From: Candidatus Accumulibacter adjunctus
GTDB taxonomy: Bacteria; Pseudomonadota; Gammaproteobacteria; Burkholderiales; Rhodocyclaceae
Length of the DNA: 62,076 nt
Direction: 5' to 3'
Assembly: GCA_000585015.1 (NCBI GenBank)
Contig: JFAX01000013.1
Location: 3,438-65,513 of the forward strand
The position numbers were made by a program, and so were the translations under genes. The notes under the pieces were generated by a model, which did not search any database, was not told the DNA's origin, and worked only from the letters and a program-made list of their open reading frames with translations. Shown here piece after piece: positions 18,292 through 27,908 of the stretch. Each line of letters opens with the position of its first letter. Positions within the stretch are counted from its first letter, which is position 1.

Positions 18292-19284
18292 TCATCCGGG
18301 GATTCTCGGCAGGCGCGACCGCCGCCGTTGGCGAATGGCGGCGGCAGCCCCCTCGCCGCTGCCTGCCGCGCCGGCATCACTGGCCGTGCGGAAGACCTCG
18401 TCCCGCGCGGTCTGGCTGATGGCCACGGTGGCCGGATGGCTCAGGCGACGCTCGCTGGTGATCGCGAACAGCTGCTCACTGACGGCCTCGATACGGCCAA
18501 CGCGGACGACGTGATACTGGTCGACGACGTCGTCGGCAATCGCTGTCGGCGCCACGAACAGGCCGGCCCCGGCACGCCCGAATGCCTGCAGCAGCGCGTT
18601 GTCGTCAAACTCGCCAACGACCCGCGGCTGCAGCCGCTTCGCCTGCAGCCACTGCTCGAGCCGCGGCCGGATGGCGATGTCGTCGCCCGGCATCAGGAAG
18701 GGCGCGCCTTCGAGCAACGCCGGAAAGTCGCTGGACAGCGTCTGGACCAGCCCGGCGGCGCCAAAGACCGTAAGGTCACTTTCGCCGAGCAGGTGACTGT
18801 AACCGCGCACGTTCAAATTGCCGGGCAACGGCCGGTCGGCGATCACCATGTCCAGGCGGTGCACGGCGAGGTCGCCGAGCAGCGTCGTCAGACGACCTTC
18901 ACGACAGACCAGCCGGACTGCTTCGGGCAGCTGCAGCGCCGGCGCCACGACGCGATGGGCGACCGATTTGGCAACCGAATCGGCAATGCCAACGACGAAA
19001 GGCAGGCTCTTGCGGCTGGTCTGGTCGCGCGCCACTGCGAGCAGTTCGTCGCCAAGGGCGAAGATCTCCTCGGCATAACTGAGAATGCGCCGGCCCACAT
19101 CGGTCAGCTCGAGGCCGCGCCCGGCGCGACGAAACAGTTCCACTTCGAGAGCTTCCTCGAGTTCCCGCAGCTGTCCGCTGATCGCCTGCGGTGTCAGATG
19201 CAGCTGCTCGCAGGCGCGCGCGATCGTTCCGGACTTGGCAACCATCCAGAAGTAGCGCAGATGTTTGAAATTGAGGTTCGCCAT
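18292..19284 (-). CDS. nhaR: LysR-family regulator, NhaR type
   Basis: 330 residues. An N-terminal winged helix-turn-helix (FKHLRYFWMVAKSGTIARAC, then LTPQAISGQLRELEEAL) is followed by the LysR effector domain. The segment GEFDDNALLQAFGRAGAGLF and the FVAPT that follows match NhaR, the sodium/proton-responsive activator. No nhaA antiporter gene is nearby, so the target is open. ATG 19284 was preferred over GTG 19296 because the latter abuts its only ribosome-binding site (GGAG). The C-terminus has an extra Ala/Arg-rich tail. It is divergent from the HPF-like gene. Confidence 0.85.
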   Translation of the reverse strand: MANLNFKHLRYFWMVAKSGTIARACEQLHLTPQAISGQLRELEEALEVELFRRAGRGLELTDVGRRILSYAEEIFALGDELLAVARDQTSRKSLPFVVGIADSVAKSVAHRVVAPALQLPEAVRLVCREGRLTTLLGDLAVHRLDMVIADRPLPGNLNVRGYSHLLGESDLTVFGAAGLVQTLSSDFPALLEGAPFLMPGDDIAIRPRLEQWLQAKRLQPRVVGEFDDNALLQAFGRAGAGLFVAPTAIADDVVDQYHVVRVGRIEAVSEQLFAITSERRLSHPATVAISQTARDEVFRTASDAGAAGSGEGAAAAIRQRRRSRLPRIPG

Positions 19285-19396
19285 CGCCGGCACCACTCCA
19301 GAAAAACGGAAGTATCGCCAAAGTATATTCGATTTTTCATACGACGCTCGGCTATCCTAGACTGCCGGCTCGAGACAACCCGACTGGAGCCCAGCC

Positions 19397-19804
19397 ATGC
19401 AGATCACCATTCACGCCAGGAACATCGATGTCGATGGCGCTGTGCGCGAACACGTGCAGCGCCGCCTGCACTTCGCCCTCGGTTGGGCGCAGCAGCACCT
19501 CGGTCGGGTGTCGGTCGTCCTCTCCGACCTCAACGGTCCCCGTGGCGGCGCGGACAAGTGCTGCCGACTGCGTTGTGCTCTGCCGGGCACGCCGGAGATG
19601 GTCATCGAGGACACGCAGGCCGACCTGGCGACGGCGATCGACCGGGTCGCCGACCGTGCCGGGCGAACGCTGGCGCGGCGGCTTGCGCGAGAACGCGACA
19701 GTCGCCACGCGCGTGCTCGCCCGACAGATCCGGCAGACGAACTGCGGCCGGCGCCGGCAAGCGCTGCGCCGGCGACCGCAGTCCGCGAGAGCCGTGGTCC
19801 GTAG
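19397..19804 (+). CDS. HPF/RaiA-like ribosome-associated protein
   Basis: 135 residues. Residues 1-100 match the ribosome hibernation factor fold: MQITIHARNIDVDGAVREHV, a DLNGPRGGADKCCRL hairpin and the helix DTQADLATAIDRVADRAGR. The C-terminal 35 residues are an Arg/Pro/Ala-rich tail, not the dimerisation domain of long HPF. The family binds the 30S A and P sites in stationary phase or stress. The sequence is divergent, so it may be a paralogue rather than the main HPF, which normally sits next to rpoN. Confidence 0.75.
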   Translation: MQITIHARNIDVDGAVREHVQRRLHFALGWAQQHLGRVSVVLSDLNGPRGGADKCCRLRCALPGTPEMVIEDTQADLATAIDRVADRAGRTLARRLARERDSRHARARPTDPADELRPAPASAAPATAVRESRGP

Positions 19805-19982
19805 TGACACAGATGCGGTCTGCTGCGCGCAGTGGAAAGCGCCGCCTGGCGCTGCGATCGTCCGACCCTCTTGAAGAACGGCTTCTCGTCGCCATCTCTG
19901 CGCCACAATGTCCGCTCTGCTGCGGTTCCGGCACTTCAGCCACACCGCCACAGTTGCCCTCTTGTCCTTGGAGCTTTGACTC

Positions 19983-20861
19983 ATGAAACGAATCGTTCTG
20001 CTCGTCGCCACCAACCTGGCGATCATGCTTGTCCTCGGCATCGTCAGCACACTGACGGGGGCCCACCGGTTCTTTGCCGGCAGCGGCCTCGACCTCGGCA
20101 CGCTGCTGTTGTTCGCCCTCATCATGGGCTTCGGAGGCGCCTTCATCTCACTGCTGATGTCCAAGACCATTGCCAAATGGAGCACCGGTGCCCATGTCAT
20201 CGACACACCGGGCAATTCGACCGAGTTCTGGCTGATCGAGACGGTTCGCCGGTTTGCCGACAAGGCCGGTCTGCCGATGCCGGAAGTGGCCATCTACGAG
20301 GGAGAGCCGAATGCGTTCGCCACCGGTGCCAGTCGCGGCAGCTCGCTGGTTGCGGTTTCGACCGGCCTGCTGCAGAGCATGACACGCGAAGAAGCGGAGG
20401 CGGTGATTGCGCATGAGGTGGCACACATCGCGAATGGCGACATGGTGACGCTGACCCTGATCCAGGGCGTCGTCAACACCTTCGTCATCTTCATCGCCCG
20501 CGTCGTCGGCTGGCTGGTCGACTCGTTCCTGCGCCGGGGAAGCAGCGAGGACAGCGGGCCTGGGATCGGCTATACCATCACGGTCATCGTCTGCGACATC
20601 GTCTTCGGCATCCTGGCGAGCATCATCGTCATGTATTTCTCGCGCCAGCGCGAGTTCCGCGCCGACGCCGGCGCCGCCCAGTTGATGGGTACGCCGCGAC
20701 CGATGATGGCGGCGCTGCGCCGTCTGGGTGGTATCGATTCCGGCGACCTGCCGAAGAACATCGCCACCGCCGGCATCACCGATCGTCCTGGCTGGATGGC
20801 GCTGTTCTCCAGCCATCCGCCGATCGCTGAGCGGATCGCCGCACTGGAAAACGCCCGCTGA
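19983..20861 (+). CDS. htpX: membrane zinc protease HtpX
   Basis: 292-residue inner-membrane M48 metalloprotease that degrades misfolded membrane proteins. Two N-terminal helices (about 4-25 and 37-58) precede HEVAH at 144-148; two more helices follow (about 160-180 and 195-215), then the third zinc ligand in EFRADAGAA. Full length, with an ATG preceded by a weak site. Heat-shock regulation is usual for the family, but I see no sigma32-like promoter in the 178 bp upstream. Confidence 0.96.
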   Translation: MKRIVLLVATNLAIMLVLGIVSTLTGAHRFFAGSGLDLGTLLLFALIMGFGGAFISLLMSKTIAKWSTGAHVIDTPGNSTEFWLIETVRRFADKAGLPMPEVAIYEGEPNAFATGASRGSSLVAVSTGLLQSMTREEAEAVIAHEVAHIANGDMVTLTLIQGVVNTFVIFIARVVGWLVDSFLRRGSSEDSGPGIGYTITVIVCDIVFGILASIIVMYFSRQREFRADAGAAQLMGTPRPMMAALRRLGGIDSGDLPKNIATAGITDRPGWMALFSSHPPIAERIAALENAR

Positions 20862-20869
20862 GCAGCGCA

Positions 20870-20886
20870 CCCGGCAAGTTGCCGGG
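20870..20886 (+). terminator. possible terminator hairpin after htpX
   Basis: CCCGGCA and TGCCGGG pair around a 3-base loop starting 9 bp after the htpX stop. No T-tract follows, so termination here would be weak or factor dependent. The remaining 250 bp to the next gene show nothing recognisable. Confidence 0.35.
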
Positions 20887-21142
20887 CTTCGGCCGGCAGT
20901 CGCTGCCTCCTGGCATGTGCAAACCGAGGGATCGGCCGGCGACGACTCGGAGGTGACGGCCGCCGGCACAACCGGACCCTGACGGGCGACGCGAGCAAGC
21001 CGTCTGGGCGGGCATCAGCGAACGCAGTGCCCGTCCTGCCGCCTGGTCCGCCGCCCGCAGCTACCCCTGCCGCATCCCGTCTCGATTGGCTCGCGATCAC
21101 CCGCGAGCCCGAGACGCCACCAGTTGAAGCGGGCAGCCGCCC

Positions 21143-24100
21143 TCAGTCGCCACCCTGCCGCCAGGGCTCCGGCTTGCCGAAAAAGTAGCCCTGCGCGTAG
21201 TCGACCCCGAGTTGGCACAGGCGATCGACGATTTCCCGGTTCTCGACGTATTCGGCGATCGTGCGCAAGCCGAGCGCGTGGCTCATCTGGTTGATCGCCG
21301 CGACCAGCGCTTCATCGTGTGCGCTCGAGCACATGTCCTTGACAAAGCTGCCGTCGATCTTGAGAAAGTCCACCGGCAGGGTCTTCAGGTAGTGGAAGGA
21401 AGACAGCCCACTGCCGAAGTCATCGAGCGCCAGCTGGCAGCCGTGGCGCTTGAGCGCGGCCATCACACCAAGCGCTGGCCGCAGGTTCTGGATGGCTGCC
21501 GTCTCGGTGATCTCGAAGCAGGCGCGCTCGGCCGGGAACGAGAATTCGGCGAGTTGGGCCTCGATGAACTGCAGCAGAGTCTCATCGCTCAACGAATTGC
21601 CCGACAGGTTGATCGCCAGGGTTGCGCCGGTCGTGCCGATCCCCTGCGCATACTCCTGGAATGCTCTCCTGATCACCCAGCGGTCGATCGCCCCCATGAG
21701 TCCGAAGCGCTCGGCGGCCGGAATGAACACGGCCGGCAAGACCAGCTCGCCCTGCCGACCGGGATCGACCTCATGCACGACACGAAGCAATGCTTCGTAG
21801 CGAACGATGCGGAACTCCGACCCGGCGAGCCCAACGATCGGCTGGTAATGCAGGCGGAAAAGCCCACGCTCGAGAGCGTCCCGCAGACCGGCCGCGCCCA
21901 GCAACTCGCTGTGGCGCTGTACGGTCTCGGTATCGCCTGACTGGTAGACATGAACCCGGTTGCGGCCAAGTTCCTTGGCCGTATAGCAGGCGACGTCGGC
22001 ACGCGTCAGCAGTTCTGCGGTATCCTGGGTCTCGGCGGTGATCGGCACCAAGCCAATGCTGGCGCCGACCTGGTAACTCCGCCCCTCCCAGCTGAAGCTG
22101 TGCTGGCGAAGCGTGCGCAGCGCGGCTTGCGCGACGACATGGCCACGTTCCAGCGGGCAGTTCTCCTGCAGCAGGGCAAATTCATCGCCGCCGATTCGTG
22201 CCAGCGTATCGCTTTCGCGGAAGCTGCCGGCCAGCAGCGCGTTGATCTGTTTCAGCAGCTCGTCACCCGCGGCATGCCCGGCCGTGTCGTTGACCACCTT
22301 GAACTGGTCAAGATCGATGTAACAAAGGACATGCCGGGCCCCCTCATCCTGCGCCGATGACACGGCCCGCTCGAGTCGCCGCTCGAACTCCGCCCGGTTG
22401 ATCAGTCCGGTGAGCGCGTCGTGCGTCGCATCATGGGCCAGTTGGCGAGCCAACTGGCGAGTCTCGGTGACATTGTGGAAGACCAGGACGACACCCTGCA
22501 GCCCGCCATCCGCGCGAGGAATCGGTGCCGCCGAGTCGTTGATGTCGTACTCCCGTCCGTCCCGCGCCAGCAGGACGCAATGGCCAGGCAGCGAGACGAT
22601 CCGCTTCTCGGCCAGGCAACGCTGGATCGGATCCCTGGCGGGCACCCGCGTCTCCTCGTGCAAGACGCGAAAGACGTCCGCCGTCGGCCGGCCGCGGGCC
22701 TCTGCCACCGCCCAGCCGGTCAGACTCTCGGCCACCGGGTTCATGTAGTCGATCCTGCCCTCGGCATCGGTCGTGATGACCGCATCACCAATCGAATCCA
22801 GGGTCACCTGCACCCTTTCCTTGGCCTCCAGAAGTCGCCGTTCCGCACGCTTGCGATCGGTGACGTCGATACTGACGCCGACCAGTTGCTCGACCGCCCC
22901 GCCAGCATTCTTCAGCGGCACCTTGATCGTGTGGAACCAGCGCTCCTCGCCGCTGCGGCCGATGAAACCGATTTCCCGCTCGATGCGTTCCTGGCGGCCC
23001 GCAGCGATGGCTTCATCATCGCCTTGCAGGGCCTGCAACAACTGCGCGTCGCTGACGAAATCCGCCTGCAGTCTGCCGACCATCTGCGCGGGCGTCTGCC
23101 GGAAGCGCTCCGCCAGACTCTGGTTGGCAAGGCGGATCCGGCCCTCGCGGTCGACGACGAAGATGAAGTGCGGGCTGGCGTCGATGACCGTGCGGAGAAA
23201 GGCGCGCTGCGCCTCGATCTCGTCCTGCGCCCGCAGCAGGCGCTCGACCAGCTTGACGTTGCGGAAACAGGCAGCAATGTTGGCGACGAAGACGTCGAGC
23301 AAGGTGCGGTCGATCGTCTCCAGCATTTGTCCTCCCTCGAGGAAGATGGCCGCCTCCTGGGTCGGCGCCGCCTGCAGGTAGAGAACGGCATAATCCACGC
23401 CGAAGAGGTGCCTGCGACGCGCCACGCTGCTCATGATGGCCGCAACGATGCGCTGATCGGCCAGCGTCTCCAGCGGCTGCGCGATGCAACCCGCATGGCG
23501 ACCGGTAGCGCCAACGACGTAGCAGCGTTCGCGGTCGTCACCGAGAGGTGAACCCTTCTGACTGCAGACGATCCCATCCACGGGCAACCGCAGCAGTGCC
23601 GCGAGCTGGGTCAGAACGCCTTCGGCCAGGTTGGCAATGGCGTGCTCCTGCATCAGGTCGGCCGCTGCCCGGACGATCAGCTCGAGACCGCGGCGATGCT
23701 CGGCGAGGGCATGCAGCTGCTGGTAGGAGCGCAGCGCAGAACTGACGGTCGTGATCAGCCTGGTATGCGTCAGTTCCCCCTTGGTGCGATAGTCGTTGAT
23801 GTCGTATTCCTGAATCACCGTCAGCTCGGGCGCGTAGCCCGGCTCACCGGTGCGCAGGATCAGGCGACACTCGGCGAGGCCGAGCTCATCGCGGATGAAA
23901 CCAACCAGATCGAGACCGGCCTGGGCGGTCTCCATCACCACGTCGAGCAGGACCACGGCCACATCAAGGTTGTCGCGCAACAGCGCCCGCGCCGCGGCGG
24001 CGCTGCTGGCGTGCAGCAAGTGGAGCGGCCGCCCGAAGAGCCGCAGATCGAGCAGCGCGAAGCGGGTGACGGTATGCACCTCAGGGTCGTCGTCGATGAC

Positions 24101-24187
24101 CAGGATCTTCCAGGGGAGAAGTGCGGTAGCCGGCCGCACGTCAGCATCTGCCGCGTCGTCGGCCCAGCGAAGCAGGTCGTCCGTCAT
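21143..24187 (-). CDS. response regulator with PAS, GGDEF and EAL domains
   Basis: 1014-residue cytoplasmic c-di-GMP protein. REC domain about 26-150 with acidic pocket D32-D33 and phospho-acceptor D82; a GAF-like DUF3369 region about 155-315; PAS domains about 332-445 and 455-580; GGDEF domain with intact GGDEF at 666-670 and an inhibitory RxxD (R657-D660) five residues before it; EAL domain with EAL at 798-800 and the DDFGSG loop. Both synthesis and breakdown motifs look intact, so it may be bifunctional. No partner kinase gene is adjacent. ATG 24187 follows GGGGAGA, 14 bp after the cytochrome stop, so it may belong to that operon. Confidence 0.92.
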   Translation of the reverse strand: MTDDLLRWADDAADADVRPATALLPWKILVIDDDPEVHTVTRFALLDLRLFGRPLHLLHASSAAAARALLRDNLDVAVVLLDVVMETAQAGLDLVGFIRDELGLAECRLILRTGEPGYAPELTVIQEYDINDYRTKGELTHTRLITTVSSALRSYQQLHALAEHRRGLELIVRAAADLMQEHAIANLAEGVLTQLAALLRLPVDGIVCSQKGSPLGDDRERCYVVGATGRHAGCIAQPLETLADQRIVAAIMSSVARRRHLFGVDYAVLYLQAAPTQEAAIFLEGGQMLETIDRTLLDVFVANIAACFRNVKLVERLLRAQDEIEAQRAFLRTVIDASPHFIFVVDREGRIRLANQSLAERFRQTPAQMVGRLQADFVSDAQLLQALQGDDEAIAAGRQERIEREIGFIGRSGEERWFHTIKVPLKNAGGAVEQLVGVSIDVTDRKRAERRLLEAKERVQVTLDSIGDAVITTDAEGRIDYMNPVAESLTGWAVAEARGRPTADVFRVLHEETRVPARDPIQRCLAEKRIVSLPGHCVLLARDGREYDINDSAAPIPRADGGLQGVVLVFHNVTETRQLARQLAHDATHDALTGLINRAEFERRLERAVSSAQDEGARHVLCYIDLDQFKVVNDTAGHAAGDELLKQINALLAGSFRESDTLARIGGDEFALLQENCPLERGHVVAQAALRTLRQHSFSWEGRSYQVGASIGLVPITAETQDTAELLTRADVACYTAKELGRNRVHVYQSGDTETVQRHSELLGAAGLRDALERGLFRLHYQPIVGLAGSEFRIVRYEALLRVVHEVDPGRQGELVLPAVFIPAAERFGLMGAIDRWVIRRAFQEYAQGIGTTGATLAINLSGNSLSDETLLQFIEAQLAEFSFPAERACFEITETAAIQNLRPALGVMAALKRHGCQLALDDFGSGLSSFHYLKTLPVDFLKIDGSFVKDMCSSAHDEALVAAINQMSHALGLRTIAEYVENREIVDRLCQLGVDYAQGYFFGKPEPWRQGGD

Positions 24188-24201
24188 GCCGCGTATCTCC
24201 C

Positions 24202-24630
24202 CTAGCGAAGCCGATAGCCCAGATGGCAGGCGACGCAGGCCGCAGTCAGCGTCGGCAGCGCGGCGACCGTCTGCTCGCGGTCGCCGCTAGCAGCAACCCG
24301 GGCAAACTCACTCGCCGCCCTGTGACCGTCGATGCCAATGGCGTGCATCGACGGCGGCATGTGCGGACCCGGCCGGGCCGTGAAGGGCTGGCTGCGGTGC
24401 TTGCCCATCGCCGAGACGCCGAGTTCCCGCTCGGCGACAGCAGCCGCTTCGCGCAGCTGCCCGGCGGCCACCAGCGCGAGAATCTCGTTCAGCGCCAAAA
24501 GGCTGGCACGCATCTCGCTCCGCAGGTTGGCTTCGGCAGCCGCCGGCATCGGCGCCAGGACGCGAGCATCGTCGGCCGCGTGTGCGCTGCCGACGAGAAG
24601 CGCCAGCAGACCGAAAAGAAGCGTCTTCAT
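24202..24630 (-). CDS. small periplasmic c-type cytochrome (single CxxCH)
   Basis: 142 residues. A signal peptide (cleavage likely after SAHA, residue 18 or 19) precedes a helical body. The single haem motif CVACH sits at C132-H136, ten residues from the C-terminus, the placement found in four-helix cytochrome c' type proteins. Candidate axial ligands are in the middle (M91, M95 or H96). ATG 24630 overlaps the ubiA stop by 4 bp (ATGA), so translation is coupled to ubiA. Its electron partner is unknown. Confidence 0.75.
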   Translation of the reverse strand: MKTLLFGLLALLVGSAHAADDARVLAPMPAAAEANLRSEMRASLLALNEILALVAAGQLREAAAVAERELGVSAMGKHRSQPFTARPGPHMPPSMHAIGIDGHRAASEFARVAASGDREQTVAALPTLTAACVACHLGYRLR

Positions 24631-25532
24631 CCGTTGCCCACTCCGCGCAGCAGAAAATCGATCGCCATGCCGGCAAATACGCTGGCACCAAACCAGTTGT
24701 TGTGCCGAAAGGCCCTGAAGCAGCCTGCCGGGTCGCGATGCCTGATGAGTGTGAAATGATGGCCGGCTATGCCTGCCGCAACTGCCAGGCCAGCGTAGAA
24801 CGCCTGACCCAGTCCCACGCCATGACCGATGACGCCAATCAGCGCCAGGGCGAGTGCGTAGCAGAGCATGACTGCCGCGACGTCGAAACGGCCAAAGGTG
24901 ATCGCCGAAGTCCGGATGCCGATCTTCAGATCGTCGGCGCGGTCGACCATTGCATACTCGGTATCGTAGGCGATCGCCCAGAAGACATTGGCCAACAGCA
25001 ACAACCAGGCCTCGGCGGGCACGTGTCCGAGCTGGGCAGCGTAGGCCATCGGGATGCCAAAGCCGAAAGCGACACCCAGATAGGCTTGCGGAATCGCCAG
25101 AAAGCGCTTGGTGAACGGGTAGCTCGCAGCCAGACCGAGGGCCGCCAGGCAGAGGCCGGCCAGCAGCCAGCTGCGCAACGGCAACACGAGGACGGCCGCA
25201 CAACCGACCAGCGCAGTGAACAGCCAGAATGCCTCACGCACCGAAACGCGTCCGGCTGCCAGCGGGCGGTTCCGGGTACGCTCGACGTGCGGGTCGAAGT
25301 TGCGGTCCGCGAGGTCGTTGATCACGCAACCCGCCGAGCGCATCAGGACCGTGCCGAGGACGAATATCCACACCACCAGCCAGTCGGGTCTCCCCAGAGC
25401 CGAGAGCCAAAGCCCCCACAACGTCGGCCAGAGAAGCAAGAGTATGCCGATCGGCTTGTCGAGCCGCATCAGTCGTTCGTAAAGGTCGGCCCGTTCGCGT
25501 AGCCTGAGCGCGGAGAGTTGCATGGCTGACAT
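24627..25532 (-). CDS. ubiA: 4-hydroxybenzoate octaprenyltransferase UbiA
   Basis: 301-residue inner-membrane prenyltransferase of ubiquinone synthesis. The first aspartate motif NDLADRNFD gives N72, D73, D76 and D80; the second is in YDTEYAMVDRADDLKIG. About eight to nine helices. The stop of the upstream fusion gene is 1 bp before ATG 25532; a second ATG at 25523 (MQLSALRL) is equally possible, and neither has a clear ribosome-binding site. No ubiC is next to it. Located between the lysophospholipid gene and the cytochrome gene. Confidence 0.95.
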   Translation of the reverse strand: MSAMQLSALRLRERADLYERLMRLDKPIGILLLLWPTLWGLWLSALGRPDWLVVWIFVLGTVLMRSAGCVINDLADRNFDPHVERTRNRPLAAGRVSVREAFWLFTALVGCAAVLVLPLRSWLLAGLCLAALGLAASYPFTKRFLAIPQAYLGVAFGFGIPMAYAAQLGHVPAEAWLLLLANVFWAIAYDTEYAMVDRADDLKIGIRTSAITFGRFDVAAVMLCYALALALIGVIGHGVGLGQAFYAGLAVAAGIAGHHFTLIRHRDPAGCFRAFRHNNWFGASVFAGMAIDFLLRGVGNG

Positions 25533-25533
25533 T

Positions 25534-27414
25534 CTAACGCCAGTCGCCGCGCAATCCGGCGACGATCTGCTGCAGGTTTTCGGGTGTCGCCGCCGCCGGC
25601 GCCACCGGCGTTCCCACCGTCAAAGCGATCCGCGAGAAGATGCCGCGCCGCAGAGGCCTGCTCATCGCCGGACCATCCTTGCGACTGAAGAAGCTGCCCC
25701 ACAGGCCCTGCAGGGCCATCGGGATGACCGGCACCGGCGTGCGGCCGACGATGCGCTGCACGCCCGGCCGGAAGGGGTAGAGCTCGCCGGTATCGGTGAT
25801 GCGCCCCTCGGGGAAGATGGCGACCAGTTCGCCTGCTGCCAGCGCCTGCGCCACCTCCTCGAAAGCCGCTTCCATCATCGCCGCGTCCTCGCGCGCCGGC
25901 GCGATCGGAATCGCGCGCATGTGACGGAAGACGAAACCGATCAGCGGCAGGCGATGGATCCGGTGATCCATCACGAAGCGGATCGGCCTGCGGCTGGCAG
26001 CGGCGATCACCAGCGGGTCGACGAAGCTGACGTGGTTGCAGATCAGTACCGCTGGCCCCTCTTCCGGAATGTTCCCGATGCCGCTTTGCCGCAGGCGGTA
26101 GAAAGAGTGGATCAGCAGCCAGGCGACGAAGCGCAGCATGAACTCCGGAACCAGGCTGTAGATATAGACCGCCACGGCCGCATTGCACAGCGCCGCGACG
26201 CCGAACAGCGCCGGGATCGTCAGGCCGTCGCCGAGCAAGCCGGCAGCCGCCAGCGAACCGACAACCATGAACAACGCGTTGAGGATGTTGTTGGCAGCGA
26301 TGATTCGTGCACGCTGGTCCACCGGGCTGCGCAACTGGATCAGGGCGTACAGGGGAACGATGAAGAAGCCGCCGAAGAGACCGAGTGCGAAGAGGTCGAG
26401 CAGAACCCGCCACGTTCCCGCCAGTGCCAGCAGTCCGCTCAGCGACAGCGGAGCCCCAGGCGGCAGCAGTGTGGGCGATGCGAAAGCGATATCGATGCCG
26501 AAGAGGGTGAGACCGATCGAGCCGAAAGGCACCAGCCCGATTTCGACCTGACCGGCAGAGAGCCGCTCACACAGTAGCGAGCCGACGCCGATGCCGACGG
26601 TGAACACCGCCAGCAGCAGCGTTACCGAGGTTTCGTCGCCGCCAAGGACGAACCTGGCGTACGCCGGGAACTGCGCCAGGAACAGGGCGCCGTACAGCCA
26701 GAACCATGAAATGCCGAGGATCGACAGGAAGACGGTGCGGTTCTGGCGCGCAAAGCCGACGTTGCGCCAGGTCTCGGAGATCGGGTTGAGGCTGACCACG
26801 AGTTCTGGCGCCGGCGCCGCTGCAGCCGGAATGCCACGGCTGCAAAGGTAACCCAGGACGGCGATCAGCAGTCCGGCGATGGCGACCCACGTCGGCTGAT
26901 GGGCGGCACCGGCGAGCAGTCCACCGGCAAGCGTGCCGATCAGGATGGCGACAAAGGTGCCCGCCTCGACCAGCGCGTTGCCGCCGACGAGTTCGCTCTC
27001 GCGCAGATGCTGCGGCAGGATGGCGTACTTGACCGGACCGAAGAGGGTCGAGTGCAGGCCCAGCAGAAACAGTGCCGCAAACAGGATCGGCAGGCTGTGG
27101 ATGGCGAAACCAAGCAGCGCAAGGCCCATGATCAGGACCTCGAGCAGTTTCACCAGACGCGCCAGCCGGGCCTTGTCGTACTTGTCGGCCAGCTGGCCGG
27201 CAGTTGCCGAGAAAAGAAAGAACGGCAGGATGAACGTTCCGGCAGCGATATTGGTCAGCACCTCCGGCCGGATCGCCGTCCAGCTCGCCGCCTGGAAGGT
27301 CAGCAGGACGACGAGCGCGTTCTTGAAGAGATTGTCGTTGAAGGCGCCGAGGAACTGCGTGGCGAAGAACGGTCCGAAGCGACGTGCCTTGAGCAGGCCA
27401 AACTGGGAACTCAT
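25534..27414 (-). CDS. LplT-type lysophospholipid transporter fused to PlsC acyltransferase
   Basis: 626 residues. Residues 1 to about 410 form a 12-helix MFS transporter (ATQFLGAFNDNLFKNALVVL is the LplT signature). Residues about 425-626 are a PlsC-type acyltransferase with NHVSFVD (HxxxxD) and the FPEGRITDTG block. In E. coli LplT and the acyltransferase Aas are separate, and Aas carries an acyl-ACP synthetase domain that is absent here. Predicted role: flipping lysophospholipids inward and reacylating them. ATG 27414 follows AAAGGA; longer frames upstream have no site. Confidence 0.88.
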   Translation of the reverse strand: MSSQFGLLKARRFGPFFATQFLGAFNDNLFKNALVVLLTFQAASWTAIRPEVLTNIAAGTFILPFFLFSATAGQLADKYDKARLARLVKLLEVLIMGLALLGFAIHSLPILFAALFLLGLHSTLFGPVKYAILPQHLRESELVGGNALVEAGTFVAILIGTLAGGLLAGAAHQPTWVAIAGLLIAVLGYLCSRGIPAAAAPAPELVVSLNPISETWRNVGFARQNRTVFLSILGISWFWLYGALFLAQFPAYARFVLGGDETSVTLLLAVFTVGIGVGSLLCERLSAGQVEIGLVPFGSIGLTLFGIDIAFASPTLLPPGAPLSLSGLLALAGTWRVLLDLFALGLFGGFFIVPLYALIQLRSPVDQRARIIAANNILNALFMVVGSLAAAGLLGDGLTIPALFGVAALCNAAVAVYIYSLVPEFMLRFVAWLLIHSFYRLRQSGIGNIPEEGPAVLICNHVSFVDPLVIAAASRRPIRFVMDHRIHRLPLIGFVFRHMRAIPIAPAREDAAMMEAAFEEVAQALAAGELVAIFPEGRITDTGELYPFRPGVQRIVGRTPVPVIPMALQGLWGSFFSRKDGPAMSRPLRRGIFSRIALTVGTPVAPAAATPENLQQIVAGLRGDWR

Positions 27415-27908
27415 GCGGGAATCCTTTCTCGCGGAGCGAAGACGCCGCGCGCCTCGAAGATGTTCAGGGCAAGACGGTGAGCCAGCAACGCCAGAATACA
27501 GTGCGCGACGACAACAAGCACGCAGTGGTCGAACGTGCGTCGCAGCCGCTCCGGGTTGCCCAACGCCTGCCGATCGGAGCCATGCACGGCCCTCCCCGCA
27601 TCGGCGTGGCCGACCAACGGCCGCCCATGCGCAGGCAGCGCCGCACGGAAGCGGCCGCACGGCTGCGACGACTGGTCGATTCCCGTCGCTGGTGGCAACC
27701 GTTCCATCGCCGGCGCTCCGCCGGCAACGGCCGGCGCCCGCTGCTCGATGCAGTCCGGACGACGGGGAGCGATCGGGGCCGCCCGCGGGCTTGCGGCCAG
27801 AGCTGGATCATCGAGCATCGACACGCATCCTGATCGGGGAAAGGGCTTCGTAGGCTATATTCATGATCGGGCGGGCGCAAGCCCCTGCAACCGTCGGGCT
27901 CCCTGGCA
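27415..27908. other. gene-free stretch between the LplT fusion and the chemoreceptor remnant
   Basis: 494 bp. It contains open frames on both strands, but they have no recognisable product, start signals or conserved motifs. The missing N-terminal half of the chemoreceptor was looked for here and not found. A TATATT at about 27857 could be a -10 box but has no partner. The region may be the scar of the deletion that truncated the chemoreceptor gene. Confidence 0.5.

Noticed and set aside
24582..25502. A 300-residue open frame on the forward strand opposite ubiA and the cytochrome gene
   Set aside because: It lies fully antisense to ubiA and the cytochrome gene, has low-complexity Arg/Gln/Glu composition typical of GC-rich shadow frames, and no start signal.
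27477..27833. Forward and reverse open frames in the gap before the chemoreceptor gene
   Set aside because: Arg/Pro-rich, no start signals, no similarity I recognise; likely chance frames in GC-rich DNA.
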